A DNA stretch of 33,872 nt from Bacteroidales bacterium (GTDB lineage Bacteria > Bacteroidota > Bacteroidia > Bacteroidales > P3), in NCBI GenBank assembly GCA_017480145.1, contig JAFVBF010000038.1, positions 1 to 33,872 on the forward strand, read 5' to 3'. The notes under the pieces are model-generated. The model was not told the DNA's origin. It worked only from the letters and a program-made list of their open reading frames with translations, and did no database searches. The translations under genes and the position numbers were made by a program. Positions 8,030 through 16,847 of the stretch are shown piece by piece (the stretch's first letter is position 1; every line of letters begins with the position of its first letter).

Positions 8030-9115
8030 TCAATCATTTGTAAAATGGGTACAGGTTTTGATTAAGGCATCGGCAAGCACTTTCCATGTAGTGAGGTTTT
8101 CAAGTTTGCTCGGGACAATATTACCATCATTAAGAAATGATGCCACAATTGTGGAGTTCGTGTCAAGTCTGCGGTTGACACACGTCATCTGATGAAATAA
8201 GTCCATCAATCCTTGAAAACGACCGTTATAATTGACGTCATTTTCCAAGGAATTACTATTGACAAAAATGACAGGTGTTTCCAAACCAAGACAAGGTAAT
8301 CCGCAATGTATGCGAGAGGTAACAACTAAGCGAGCCTGGGCGTACGCTTTGACCAGTTCACGAGCCAAATCCATACGTTTCTCTTCTGTGTCGTAGACCT
8401 CTTTATCTATCATGTGTGTTACATATTCGGCATTAAAAAGAGTCTCATCGGAAAAGAGTGTGCTATATGTGCGATAGAATACATAGGTATCAAGCTTATG
8501 TGCAAACCGTTTTGACACTCTTTCTATCCTGCTTGGACAAATACAGTTCTCGAACTTTGGTAGCAGTTTGGCTATCGGTTTCCTATATTTAGGCATTGCA
8601 CAGCAGTCTATGAGCAGGTTCCACAGCTTTGCAATCTTACTCTTTCCTCGAAATCGCTCGAAGTAGGGGTCGACGAAATAGACTTTGTCTCCGTGCTCGG
8701 CTGAACGGTATTTGCGACCCAAAGTAAGCGTGAGACAGCCGGTGAAATAGGCTTTGATGCCGTGCTTCTCAAGTATCTCTCTGGTGCTCTCGTCGCGAGT
8801 GCCTATGGGTTCATGCTTCCTGAGGTATTCAATGCCTTCGGGCGAAAGCATCGTGTCGGCCGCTCCGGGATTGATGTGAAACGAAACAAACAGCGGGACG
8901 AGATTGTCCGACGGAGGCCAATGGGTTGGTTCGTGCATGAACCACGAGTTCATAATCACCTTGACAGGTTCATCGCTCTGGAACGTGTTCAACGACTCGC
9001 GTTGCACATAGCAGTCAATCTTATCGTAGTATTGTTCTTGTGCCAACGACTGAATATAGTCGCCGATATTCTTAAGCCTATTCGGCCCGCGATCTACCAA
9101 TAGTCCGTTTTTCAT
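8030..9115 (-). CDS. Polysaccharide pyruvyl transferase family protein
   Basis: A 361-aa protein of the polysaccharide pyruvyl transferase family (CsaB/WcaK-like), known to transfer pyruvate from phosphoenolpyruvate to glycan hydroxyls as a ketal. Seen: the N-terminal NGLLVDRGPNRLKNIGDYIQ, VIMNSWFMHEP, PLFVSFHIN, EPIGTRDESTREILEKHGI, AYFTGCLTLTLG, the DPYFERF stretch, then VVTSRIHCGLPCLGLETPVI, which holds the conserved Arg-His-Cys-Gly region near the C-terminus. The start at ATG 9115 overlaps the upstream flippase stop by ATGA, which decides the start; an open frame continues upstream but lies within the flippase gene. A pyruvylated acidic repeat unit for operon A is the inference. Confidence 0.87.
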   Translation of the reverse strand: MKNGLLVDRGPNRLKNIGDYIQSLAQEQYYDKIDCYVQRESLNTFQSDEPVKVIMNSWFMHEPTHWPPSDNLVPLFVSFHINPGAADTMLSPEGIEYLRKHEPIGTRDESTREILEKHGIKAYFTGCLTLTLGRKYRSAEHGDKVYFVDPYFERFRGKSKIAKLWNLLIDCCAMPKYRKPIAKLLPKFENCICPSRIERVSKRFAHKLDTYVFYRTYSTLFSDETLFNAEYVTHMIDKEVYDTEEKRMDLARELVKAYAQARLVVTSRIHCGLPCLGLETPVIFVNSNSLENDVNYNGRFQGLMDLFHQMTCVNRRLDTNSTIVASFLNDGNIVPSKLENLTTWKVLADALIKTCTHFTND

Positions 9116-10635
9116 CGATTCTTTGTTTTTATCATTAAACGAATGGCCGCCCTGTTCTCCTTGGTCAGTCCTACAAAGTAGGCCAGCAAGCAATAGGTTG
9201 GCAAAAACACAGCAAGCGAAACCAAGAAACGGCTCGCTCCAGATCTGTTCACAGCGAAAAGGCACGTTGCGCCACCGACAATAATGGATACGACCAGCAC
9301 GGGAAGCAATACCTTCTGAGCAAAAAGCCTGAGCCCAAGTCCGGTCAGCTTCCTGACAAAAAGCATGCGCACGACCATATAGTAGAAGCATAAGCATACC
9401 TTGATGAGGAGTACGCTGGTCGGCGGAGCCCCGCAACAAAGCGCCACGTAGGAGAAAATCACATTCAGAAACATGACGCAACTGATGGTGATTTGATATT
9501 TCTTGATGTTGCCTGTGGCCTGCACGGTCATCCACAGCGGCGCCGTCAACGATTCCACCAAACTATATATCAATATCAGAATGCAGAAGAAACTTGTGTA
9601 GGCTGGTACGTTTTTCAACCATATTGCCAGCACAAAGTCCATATTCAGCACCAACGGGAACACAATGGCAAAGAGCAGGAGATACGACAGTTTTGAGGTG
9701 GTGTAGATCAGATCATGCAATCGGGACACATCGTCGCCGGCATACGTCTTCACTATTTGTGGCCGAAAAGCTATTTGAAAATTCGAGACAAACTGGTTGA
9801 CGGCGGCACTTACCTGATGCGAGATGCCATAGGCTGCGTTCACCTTCACACCGTAAAAGAGATTGAGCAAGATGTTCAGCCCCTGGTCGGCCGCCATGGA
9901 CGAAGCGGCACCAAACAAACTCCAGCCCGAAAACGAGAGCAGCTGCTTGAACAAGCCCTTGTCTTGCACGCGGCGAATCTTGGACGCCTCGAAAGAACGG
10001 AAACAAAACGCGCAAAACAGCAGAAAAACAACGACGGAAATGATTAACCGGTTGACGGCATACACCTTCAACCTATCGCCGCCAAGCCAGACGAGCGAGA
10101 AGGCATTCAGCAACATCAGCAAGACCTCAGCTATGGCCAGCCAGGCAAAGAAGGACATCTTTTCATAGGCTACAACCATCGCCTCAAAGGGCGTTTTCAA
10201 CATGTTTATGGCCAAGGAAGCAACGGAGACCTGAAAGACAAACTGCACTACCCCCAGGCGACCCTCGGGCACCTGCATCTTCTCATTCACAAAATATATG
10301 CCTACGGCCTCAATCACTATCACCAGCAGCACTACCAGCAAGAGATAGATCTTCAGACTTAAATTGAAAACGGAGCCTACTCGCTCTGTTTCATTGCTCT
10401 TTCCTAACTCATAACTGATGAAACGTTGTGTTGCCGTGCCGAGAGGATTGCTTATAAAAGTGAAAGCAACAATGAAAGAAGCAACGACATTGTAGATACC
10501 GTAGTCGTCGTCCCCCAGCGCACCAAGCACAATACGCGACGTGTATAGCGACACAAGCATGGTAATGCCCATCCGCGCATACATATACAACGTATTCTTC
10601 GCAATGCGTTTATTTGAAGACTCAATAGCTGACAT
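9112..10635 (-). CDS. Wzx-type oligosaccharide flippase (operon A)
   Basis: A 507-aa membrane protein of the MOP/Wzx (polysaccharide biosynthesis protein) superfamily, which moves undecaprenyl-linked repeat units across the inner membrane. The N-terminus IAKNTLYMYARMGITMLVSL and YTSRIVLGALGDDDYGIYNV is typical of Bacteroides flippases. About twelve to fourteen hydrophobic segments follow, including SFSGWSLFGAASSMAADQGL mid-protein and the closing VSLAVFLPTYCLLAYFVGL. It is the first gene of operon A. Start ATG 10635 is followed by an acidic/polar start (SAIESSNKR). It stops in an ATGA overlap with the pyruvyl transferase. A second, unrelated-looking flippase of the plus-strand block begins at 12643, so the window holds two complete export sets. 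Confidence 0.92.
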   Translation of the reverse strand: MSAIESSNKRIAKNTLYMYARMGITMLVSLYTSRIVLGALGDDDYGIYNVVASFIVAFTFISNPLGTATQRFISYELGKSNETERVGSVFNLSLKIYLLLVVLLVIVIEAVGIYFVNEKMQVPEGRLGVVQFVFQVSVASLAINMLKTPFEAMVVAYEKMSFFAWLAIAEVLLMLLNAFSLVWLGGDRLKVYAVNRLIISVVVFLLFCAFCFRSFEASKIRRVQDKGLFKQLLSFSGWSLFGAASSMAADQGLNILLNLFYGVKVNAAYGISHQVSAAVNQFVSNFQIAFRPQIVKTYAGDDVSRLHDLIYTTSKLSYLLLFAIVFPLVLNMDFVLAIWLKNVPAYTSFFCILILIYSLVESLTAPLWMTVQATGNIKKYQITISCVMFLNVIFSYVALCCGAPPTSVLLIKVCLCFYYMVVRMLFVRKLTGLGLRLFAQKVLLPVLVVSIIVGGATCLFAVNRSGASRFLVSLAVFLPTYCLLAYFVGLTKENRAAIRLMIKTKNR

Positions 10636-10815
10636 ACAGGCTTCCTCTCATTTCGTCAACGACCTTCTCACGTTCTCGAACACCCTCTGCTGCCATTCAA
10701 AAGAACAGGAAAGTGCTGTCATTACTGCTAAAGAATTGATCACGAACACAAACCACAATTGAATTGCTCAAGCACCTTGCGGATATTATTTATGCCAACA
10801 ACAGAACTTAATTCA
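10636..10815. other. Leader region upstream of operon A
   Basis: 180 bp between the flippase start and the 23-bp repeat array. No gene is visible. This is where the operon A promoter should lie on the minus strand, but I find no exact Bacteroidetes TTTG / TAnnTTTG pair. An AT-rich stretch with a TTTG lies near 10747-10752. Confidence 0.35.
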
Positions 10816-11114
10816 GATGTACATCTGAATAGCATTGTGATGTACATCTGAATGGTATTGTGATGTACATCTGAATAGCATTGTGATGTACACCTGAATG
10901 GCATTGTGTCGTACATCTGAATGGCATTGTGATGTACATCTGAATGGCATTGTGTCGTACAACTGAAAAGTATTGAGTTGCCCAACTGAATGGCATTGTG
11001 TCGTACATCTGAAAAGTATTGTGTTACCCAACTGAAAGGCATTCAGATATACATTAGAGCCAGATTATGATGTATATCTGAATATGATTAAGATGTGCAT
11101 CTTTATGCAACCCA
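10816..11114. repeat. Array 1: 13 tandem 23-bp units with a palindromic core
   Basis: Unit starts occur exactly every 23 bp at 10816, 10839, 10862, 10885, 10908, 10931, 10954, 10977, 11000, 11023, 11046, 11069 and 11092. The best-conserved unit opens GATGTACATCTGAATGGCAT. Its first ten bases, GATGTACATC, are a perfect palindrome. Units are most alike at the left and decay rightward, and the last ends in ATGCAACCC, as does the last unit of array 2. The array lies between the divergent operons, so it is a candidate regulatory or recombination element. There are no spacers, so it is not a CRISPR. No function is known to me. Confidence 0.95.
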
Positions 11115-11221
11115 GATACAGGCTTTAACTATATAGAGTTGTATCCCGAAAAGAAATTCTAATCCTATACGCGGCCGACCTTAAGTGGAACCTGTCGCCA
11201 ACGTAAATGACATAACCTACG
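11115..11221. other. Short intergenic stretch between repeat array and inverted-end element
   Basis: About 107 bp with no reading frame or structure that I can support. Confidence 0.5.
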
Positions 11222-11589
11222 CCAATGCAACAGCCCTGCCACTCACATTCTGCAAGCGCATACTTAACTTTTGAAGTGCAAAAGTACAACTAATTTCAGG
11301 AATGACAAAATCAAACGACTTTACATGTTTGTTTGAAGTGTCTTTTGTTTGAATAAACATTTGTTTACATGCTTTTTCTGGTGTGACCATTTGATGAGTT
11401 CTTCTTGGTTTGGTGTAGCGGATATGAGTAGTAATGCAAAACCATCAACAAATCCGAACAAATTGAAATATAGATTTAACACATGGCTAAGATGTATTTG
11501 TACAGAGTCCTACATAAAGATTTAATGTTTGCACTTCAAAAGCAAACTCAAATGCCAATACAATGTGAGTGGCAGGGCTACTGCATTGG
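11222..11589. mobile_element. ~368-bp MITE-like element with imperfect terminal inverted repeats
   Basis: The left end 11222-11249 matches the reverse complement of 11562-11589 with two mismatches over 28 bp (shared core AGCCCTGCCACTCACATT). A second matching block, CTTTTGAAGTGCAAA, lies at 11268-11282, with its exact reverse complement at 11528-11542. The arms are thus ~61 bp, with near-equal spacing between blocks. The ~245-bp interior has no gene. I see no clear target-site duplication; the matched arms may even extend a few bases outward (AACC / GGTT). It could be a non-autonomous transposon remnant or an insertion footprint. The right arm ends 22 bp before the GT2 start, so it may supply the promoter. 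It also marks the switch to AT-rich DNA. Confidence 0.6.
11497..11531 (+). promoter_or_regulatory. Weak candidate Bacteroidetes promoter
   Basis: TTTG at 11497-11500 and TAATGTTTG at 11523-11531 resemble the Bacteroidetes -33 TTTG and -7 TAnnTTTG boxes. The spacer (22 nt) is slightly long and the -7 box has one extra base. It lies in the right arm of the inverted-end element, pointing at the GT2 gene 80 bp away. Confidence 0.25.
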
Positions 11590-11611
11590 TGGTTGAAATA
11601 GAATTAAGATT

Positions 11612-12595
11612 ATGGAAAAAGTATCTGTAATAGTACCTGTATATAAGGTTGAAAAATACATTAGACGGTGTGTGGATTCGATAGTGCTGCAAACATATAA
11701 GAATATTGAAGTTATACTCGTTGACGATGGCTCACCAGACCAATGTGGTGATATATGTGATGATTATGCAAATAAGTATTCATATATTAAAGTCATACAT
11801 CAAGAAAATAGAGGACAAGCTGCGGCGCGCAATACTGGAGTATCTTTCTCTACAGGAGATTATGTTACTTTTGTGGACTCTGATGATTTTATTACAAGTG
11901 ATTATGTCGAAACTCTTGTAGGTTTAGTTTCTCGTTATGGTACAGACGTGGCTATTGCTGGTTTTGTATATCAGTATGAAGATAAACCCATCAAACATTC
12001 ACTTTCCAATATTGATGAGGGCTTTATGTCAACAGAAGATGTACTGAGAAGTATGAACTATGGTAGCAGAGGAATGGGGTGCATTGCTTGTGTAAAATTG
12101 TATAGAAAAAAGTTGTTGGAACAATATCCTGAACCCGAAGGTAAGATCTATGAAGATCTTGCTACGACATATAAAATAATAGGAGCAGTAGACAAAGTTG
12201 CATGGAGTAGCAAAAAAATATATTATTGGATGCAGCGTAAGGGAAGCACAATGCATAGTATGTTTGATAGCAAACATCTGTATGGTTTGACAGCTGCTCA
12301 AGAACAAATAGAATACTTAAAGACATATTATCCAACGTGTGTGTTATCAGGGAAAGCAAGATATATGGGAAAGATTGCAGAGTTGATGTCTATTGTATTA
12401 CATAGCAGTAACGGCAGAGACAGAAAAGATAATTATTTTTTATTAAGAGATAGAATGATATATTATGATGATGTAATGACGGATCCATTAGTAAAAAGAA
12501 CTCAAAAAATTAGATTGATGAGCATAAAAAGTGGATATTGGTTATCAATGGCTGTTTTTTATATGCATGAATCCATAAAAAAAAGGCGGAATTAA
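11612..12595 (+). CDS. Family 2 glycosyltransferase (AT-rich block)
   Basis: A 327-aa GT-A glycosyltransferase acting on a lipid-linked sugar at the cytoplasmic membrane face. It has the standard start VSVIVPVYKVEKYIRRCVDS, the nucleotide-binding VILVDDGSPDQCG near residue 38, the acceptor-loop NRGQAAARNTGVSFSTGDYV, and the metal-binding FVDSDDF near residue 92. EPEGKIYEDLATTY follows as the catalytic acidic region. The tail is basic. It is the first gene of the plus-strand block, beginning 22 bp after the inverted-end element and 48 bp before the next start. Codon use is distinctly AT-rich compared with operon A, which suggests a different origin. Sugar specificity is unknown. Confidence 0.92.
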   Translation: MEKVSVIVPVYKVEKYIRRCVDSIVLQTYKNIEVILVDDGSPDQCGDICDDYANKYSYIKVIHQENRGQAAARNTGVSFSTGDYVTFVDSDDFITSDYVETLVGLVSRYGTDVAIAGFVYQYEDKPIKHSLSNIDEGFMSTEDVLRSMNYGSRGMGCIACVKLYRKKLLEQYPEPEGKIYEDLATTYKIIGAVDKVAWSSKKIYYWMQRKGSTMHSMFDSKHLYGLTAAQEQIEYLKTYYPTCVLSGKARYMGKIAELMSIVLHSSNGRDRKDNYFLLRDRMIYYDDVMTDPLVKRTQKIRLMSIKSGYWLSMAVFYMHESIKKRRN

Positions 12596-12642
12596 TAATT
12601 TTGATTGTTTTTATCTTCTAATATGTAGTTAGATGTTCAACC

Positions 12643-14208
12643 ATGCGAATTGATTCTACCAAAAGAACTACAAATGGCATCATATTTGGCTTGATAAATA
12701 AAGCCGTCGTTATTTTGATGCCTTTTGTCTTAAGAACTATTCTTATCCATAAAATAGGTGATGACTATGCGGGGTTAAGCAGTTTGTTTACCTCTATATT
12801 AAGAGTTCTCAATATGGCAGAGCTGGGGTTTGCTGCAGCGGCAGCCTTCAGCTTTTATAAACCTGTTGCGAATGATGACTCAGACAAAGTTTGTGCATTA
12901 TTGTCATTTTACAGAACGGTATATAGAATTGTAGGGGCATTTGTCTTAGTAGCAGGCCTATCTCTTTTTCCCTTTTTAGACAATCTTATAAATGGATCTT
13001 ACCCTGATGATATTAACTTAAGGGCCCTTTACATTATCTACCTTCTTGAATCTGCATCAAGTTATTTTTTATTCTCCTACAAAAATCTAATACTTAATGT
13101 ATACCAAAGAATCGATGTAATTAGCATCATAAGTACGCTGCTGCATTTGGTTGTATACGGTCTACAGGTTGTAGTATTAGTTTTGCTTAAGGACTATTAT
13201 CTCTTTGTTGTCTTGGATCTTGTCTATACTGTCTCTAACAATTTATTCGTAGCAGCATATGTTAGTCGACATTTTCCTCAGTATCGATGTAGAGGCATGA
13301 TAGACAAAGATGAGCGAAAGGAGAATGTGAAGAATATTTACGGAATGTTTCTTTTCAAAGTGTGCAGTGCTACACGTAGTTCGCTAAACACCGTTTTTAT
13401 TTCTGCCTTTATTGGATTGAAAGCTGCAACAATATATGGAAATTATTATCTAATTTTTGCTGGTGTTGCAAGTTTACAGGCTATTATCTGTGAAAGTATG
13501 AAGGGTGGTATTGGCAACAAAATTGCCCTTAAGAGTCCCGAACAAAATCATCAGGATATGCAGGTTTTAATGTTTCTATATGCATGGCTATCGGGTGTTT
13601 TGACAAGTTGTTTGTTATGTTTGTATCAGCCGTTTGTTGAATTGTGGGTTGGAAGTAGCTTAATGCTCAATGATAGCGAAATGGTACTACTTGTTGTATA
13701 TTACTACACATTATCAATGGGTACTATTCGATTCCTATATCATCAATCCGCAGGACTATTTTGGCCAAAGAGATATTGGACCTTAGCAGAAACGCTGACG
13801 ATAGCTATTTTAGATTACTTTTTGGTAGGATTCTGGGGAATTAAAGGTGTACTGATTGCAAATATTTTTGCAACATTGACGATTGATTTTTGTTATAGCA
13901 CAACTATTGTGTATGACTATTACTTTAAGAATAAAAAAATATCTATGTACTTTCAAAAGCATGTTATATATTTCCTTGTAACAGGTATTGGCTGTATTGT
14001 ATCATACTTCCTGTGCATGATAATACCTTTGTCTGGTGTGCTGGGGTTGGTGACGAAAGCTATTGTTTGTATTGTGGCCTGCAATGTTGTCTATTTCCCT
14101 ATTTACAAAAAGTTACCAGAATATTGTGAAGCAATACGAATTGTCTTTAGGATACTGAAATTAGATGAAGAAAAAGTTGCATATAGACTTAATTCTTTCA
14201 AAGATTAA
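12643..14208 (+). CDS. Wzx-type oligosaccharide flippase (plus-strand block)
   Basis: A 521-aa multi-pass membrane protein of the MOP/Wzx superfamily. Seen: TTNGIIFGLINKAVVILMPF and VLRTILIHKIGDDYAGLSSL at the N-terminus, then AELGFAAAAAFSFYKPVAND. Long hydrophobic segments run throughout (LHLVVYGLQVVVLVLLKDYY; HVIYFLVTGIGCIVSYFLC). Cytoplasmic loops are basic. It is predicted to flip a second, different lipid-linked repeat unit. It differs clearly from the operon A flippase. It lies 47 bp after the GT2 and 28 bp before the lipoprotein gene and is probably cotranscribed with both. AT-rich codon use matches its neighbours. Confidence 0.9.
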   Translation: MRIDSTKRTTNGIIFGLINKAVVILMPFVLRTILIHKIGDDYAGLSSLFTSILRVLNMAELGFAAAAAFSFYKPVANDDSDKVCALLSFYRTVYRIVGAFVLVAGLSLFPFLDNLINGSYPDDINLRALYIIYLLESASSYFLFSYKNLILNVYQRIDVISIISTLLHLVVYGLQVVVLVLLKDYYLFVVLDLVYTVSNNLFVAAYVSRHFPQYRCRGMIDKDERKENVKNIYGMFLFKVCSATRSSLNTVFISAFIGLKAATIYGNYYLIFAGVASLQAIICESMKGGIGNKIALKSPEQNHQDMQVLMFLYAWLSGVLTSCLLCLYQPFVELWVGSSLMLNDSEMVLLVVYYYTLSMGTIRFLYHQSAGLFWPKRYWTLAETLTIAILDYFLVGFWGIKGVLIANIFATLTIDFCYSTTIVYDYYFKNKKISMYFQKHVIYFLVTGIGCIVSYFLCMIIPLSGVLGLVTKAIVCIVACNVVYFPIYKKLPEYCEAIRIVFRILKLDEEKVAYRLNSFKD

Positions 14209-14236
14209 GTTTAAAATGCTTAATATATCATAACAT

Positions 14237-15568
14237 ATGAAACTATCCCTATTTAGGCATCATTTTTCTGTCATTGTTACAAGTTGTGTACCCCTTATAA
14301 TGATGGTATCTTGTGGGAAAGAGAATCTCAACCTCAATTTTAACACCATAAGTGTAGTCAATAGTGGAAATCCCACAATTACGTCTTACTACCATGACAT
14401 TACAGATGTTGAAGTTCTTAATCGTGCATGGAAGATGGCGTCTGTCGAATGGACTCCCATTCATGAAGTGCCACGAATCAAGGCACGTGTTTTTCCTGCC
14501 GAACAAAAATTATACGGTATACCTTATTCGTCTGTCAAAATAATGGGCAACTTTGTAGGGCAAGACGTCTCCTTTGAAACCTTTTTAACAGCTGCACATA
14601 ATCCGAAGAGTTATTTGTATACTGAAAACATTGCATTGCCACCATATAATGGTGAGAATTGTGGCTCATATTATGGAGCGGTATGTAGTTCTTCGGCACT
14701 GTTTGCTTTAGGAATTGAGATCCCATTCCAGTCAAAGTTTGTTCACTCTCTTCCTTTCATTGATAATGTGGCGGTGCAAGATGTACAATCATTGCAACTA
14801 TGTGACATAATAGCCACATCAGGACATACCTTTATGATATATGATTTGAATTACGAAGAGGATACCATCTCAAAAGTTACCGTTTTTGAGTCGACCAGTT
14901 CTACTATTCAGATCCTTAGTTATTCTGCTAATAAGTTTCGGCAACGATGGAAAGAGAATGGATATATTCTCTACCGACCGAACCACATTGTGCATACCCT
15001 TCCTAAGGGTGAGCATCCCAACCATAGCGGATCATACCTAATGCCCATTGACTACAATGATGACCTTTGTACTGCGAAAGGAGATAAGGCTGTGTTTTCT
15101 ACGTCAGACTCCGTAAGGATTGACATCTTTAATCTTGATTACCCATACGTGTCACTATATAGTGGTAGCATGTTGGTCAGCAAAGATACAAATCCCAGTA
15201 CTGGAGAAATGGTCTACAAAGAATTGCCGCATGGAGTCTATACTGCATTCTTAGAGGACGGAAATGGAAACAAGTCACGTCCTATAAATTTTGAGGTGAT
15301 AGAAGAGCATGTATCCGTTGATGTAGAAGGTTCCAATGTGAGAATATCATTCTCAAGTTCTGCAACACCTTTCTATGCCGTATTGACCTCAGAAAAAGGG
15401 GGTGTCTATGTGTATTACATTATGACAAATAGCGATGTCAATAGAGGGTATATAAATATAAAGAATCCAAATATGAACGACTGCCATTTCAAGGTAGTAT
15501 TCAAAGGATTATATGGTAATATTTCAAGTTCGTTAATGCCGTGCGTAACGAAAAAAACTGGTGCGTAG
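14237..15568 (+). CDS. Putative lipoprotein with a cysteine-peptidase-like (NlpC/P60 or CHAP-like) segment
   Basis: A 443-aa protein that I do not recognise as a named family. Residues 1-26 form a signal peptide ending in LIMMVSC with Cys27 as the likely lipidation site, followed by GKENLNLNFN. The segment near residues 140-195 reads NGENCGSYYGAVCSSSALFA, and later LCDIIATSGHTFMIYDLNYE. A Cys in a GxxxGxxCS context followed ~45 residues on by a DII..SGHTFM His motif resembles papain-fold NlpC/P60 or CHAP peptidases (inference from layout only). The C-terminal ~150 residues look beta-rich and may be an Ig-like domain. It lies between flippase and polymerase, an unusual place for a peptidase. 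Possible roles are cell-wall or glycan attachment, but this is a guess. Confidence 0.6.
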   Translation: MKLSLFRHHFSVIVTSCVPLIMMVSCGKENLNLNFNTISVVNSGNPTITSYYHDITDVEVLNRAWKMASVEWTPIHEVPRIKARVFPAEQKLYGIPYSSVKIMGNFVGQDVSFETFLTAAHNPKSYLYTENIALPPYNGENCGSYYGAVCSSSALFALGIEIPFQSKFVHSLPFIDNVAVQDVQSLQLCDIIATSGHTFMIYDLNYEEDTISKVTVFESTSSTIQILSYSANKFRQRWKENGYILYRPNHIVHTLPKGEHPNHSGSYLMPIDYNDDLCTAKGDKAVFSTSDSVRIDIFNLDYPYVSLYSGSMLVSKDTNPSTGEMVYKELPHGVYTAFLEDGNGNKSRPINFEVIEEHVSVDVEGSNVRISFSSSATPFYAVLTSEKGGVYVYYIMTNSDVNRGYINIKNPNMNDCHFKVVFKGLYGNISSSLMPCVTKKTGA

Positions 15569-15629
15569 ATATTATTTGTTTTCTATCATTAGTTCATAGT
15601 TTTTCACATAAGCACAACAGTAATTGGAA

Positions 15630-16847
15630 ATGGTTCATAGCCAACAATTGTTTCTTGGCAATACAAAAACAAGGTTCACAGACAAGATCTGTGCTTTTTG
15701 TTTTGCTGTGGCTCCAATTCTGCAACATTATCGTGGTATATATGAAAACATGGGATTTACGATATTGCTGTTGACCTCGCCTATATTACTTTTTCGAATG
15801 ATAGACGAATTACAACGAGACAGGATATATGTAAACAATCTTAAGGCACTAATCCCATTTTTCTTATTTGAAATCTACTCTGTGATAGTACGGGATTTTA
15901 GTAGTACTCGTATCTTTTATGCCATCTTTTTTGTTTGGGTCTATTTCTGTATAGCAAGTGGATGCTTAAATATATTCTACATATTGAAATACGCTGTTAC
16001 CATAGGTTTGCTTGGAACCATTCTGATTATTATCCAATATATCTCCCATTATATTTTTCACCATACCATAGACTTTCGCATGCTTAATCTTTTGGTGAGT
16101 CAAGATATGATTTGGATCAGGCATATGGATATGAATGAAGGAATGATTCGTTTATACAGACCTGCAGGGCTCTTTCTTGAACCCTCACATTTCTTTTTAT
16201 ATACCTTTCCTCTGATTACATTATTGCTAATTTCAAAATCATTAAGAGATATTCGAAAAGCATCGTTGTTATCTATCGGCATGCTATTAACCACCTCAGG
16301 GATGGGTATCGTCTTCTTAATTGGGATATGGGGAATATTTCTTCTTGTATATAGAAGTAGTCAAGATCGAGTCAGTCTTAGAAATATTGCTACGCCTCGG
16401 AATATAGGATATGTCCTAATCTTCATCACTGCATTTGCTATAATGTATGCAACAATACCTATTATAAATCAAAGCATAACAAGAATATTCTATTCAGAAA
16501 GCGGATCTAATACTGCCATTGATGGTAGAGTTATGCGTGCTCAAAACTATATAGAAACAATATCAGGAAAAGATGTGTGGTTTGGTAGAGCAGGTATTAC
16601 AAGTGAGCTTGACTTTAACCTGTCTGGATTTTATGCGACCTATATTAAATGGGGAATCATTGGATTGATTCTTACTTATTGGTTTTATGTTCAAGGCTTA
16701 TTTAAATTAAAAGACGCATACTTCTGGTTAAGCATTATTATTGTTAGCATATCTTTTTTTACTGCACATACGCATGGAACATTCTACATGCTATATTTTA
16801 GTCTTTTCCTTTTGAATGGGTATCATCAAAAGCAAATAAAAAACTGA
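15630..16847 (+). CDS. Wzy-like polysaccharide polymerase (plus-strand block)
   Basis: A 405-aa integral membrane protein with about ten hydrophobic segments: FTILLLTSPILLFRMIDEL, ALIPFFLFEIYSVIVRDF, IFYAIFFVWVYFCIASGCL, LKYAVTIGLLGTILIIIQYI, and later pairs closing with LSIIIVSISFFTAHTHGTFY. The mid-protein polar loop has DMNEGMIRLYRPAGLFLEPS, and the RPAGLFLEPSHF stretch is characteristic of O-antigen polymerase-like proteins. A second polar loop around residues 290-330 holds SGSNTAIDGRVMRAQ. ATG 15630 is preferred to a TTG 6 bp upstream. It follows the lipoprotein by 61 bp and belongs to the same AT-rich block. It would polymerise the repeat units moved by the second flippase. Confidence 0.82.
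   Translation: MVHSQQLFLGNTKTRFTDKICAFCFAVAPILQHYRGIYENMGFTILLLTSPILLFRMIDELQRDRIYVNNLKALIPFFLFEIYSVIVRDFSSTRIFYAIFFVWVYFCIASGCLNIFYILKYAVTIGLLGTILIIIQYISHYIFHHTIDFRMLNLLVSQDMIWIRHMDMNEGMIRLYRPAGLFLEPSHFFLYTFPLITLLLISKSLRDIRKASLLSIGMLLTTSGMGIVFLIGIWGIFLLVYRSSQDRVSLRNIATPRNIGYVLIFITAFAIMYATIPIINQSITRIFYSESGSNTAIDGRVMRAQNYIETISGKDVWFGRAGITSELDFNLSGFYATYIKWGIIGLILTYWFYVQGLFKLKDAYFWLSIIIVSISFFTAHTHGTFYMLYFSLFLLNGYHQKQIKN

Noticed and set aside
9116-9535. N-terminal extension of the pyruvyl transferase to 9535
   Set aside because: It lies within the flippase gene in another frame; the family start NGLLVDRG and the ATGA overlap fix the start at 9115.
10816-11114. CRISPR array
   Set aside because: Units are directly adjacent with no unique spacers, the period is 23 bp, and no cas genes are present. 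The same applies to 23734-23917.
10636-11611. Invertible promoter of the Bacteroides type
   Set aside because: The inverted arms at 11222-11589 are imperfect and long, I see no recombinase gene and no clear promoter pair reading out on the left, so a MITE-like origin fits better. It was not fully excluded.
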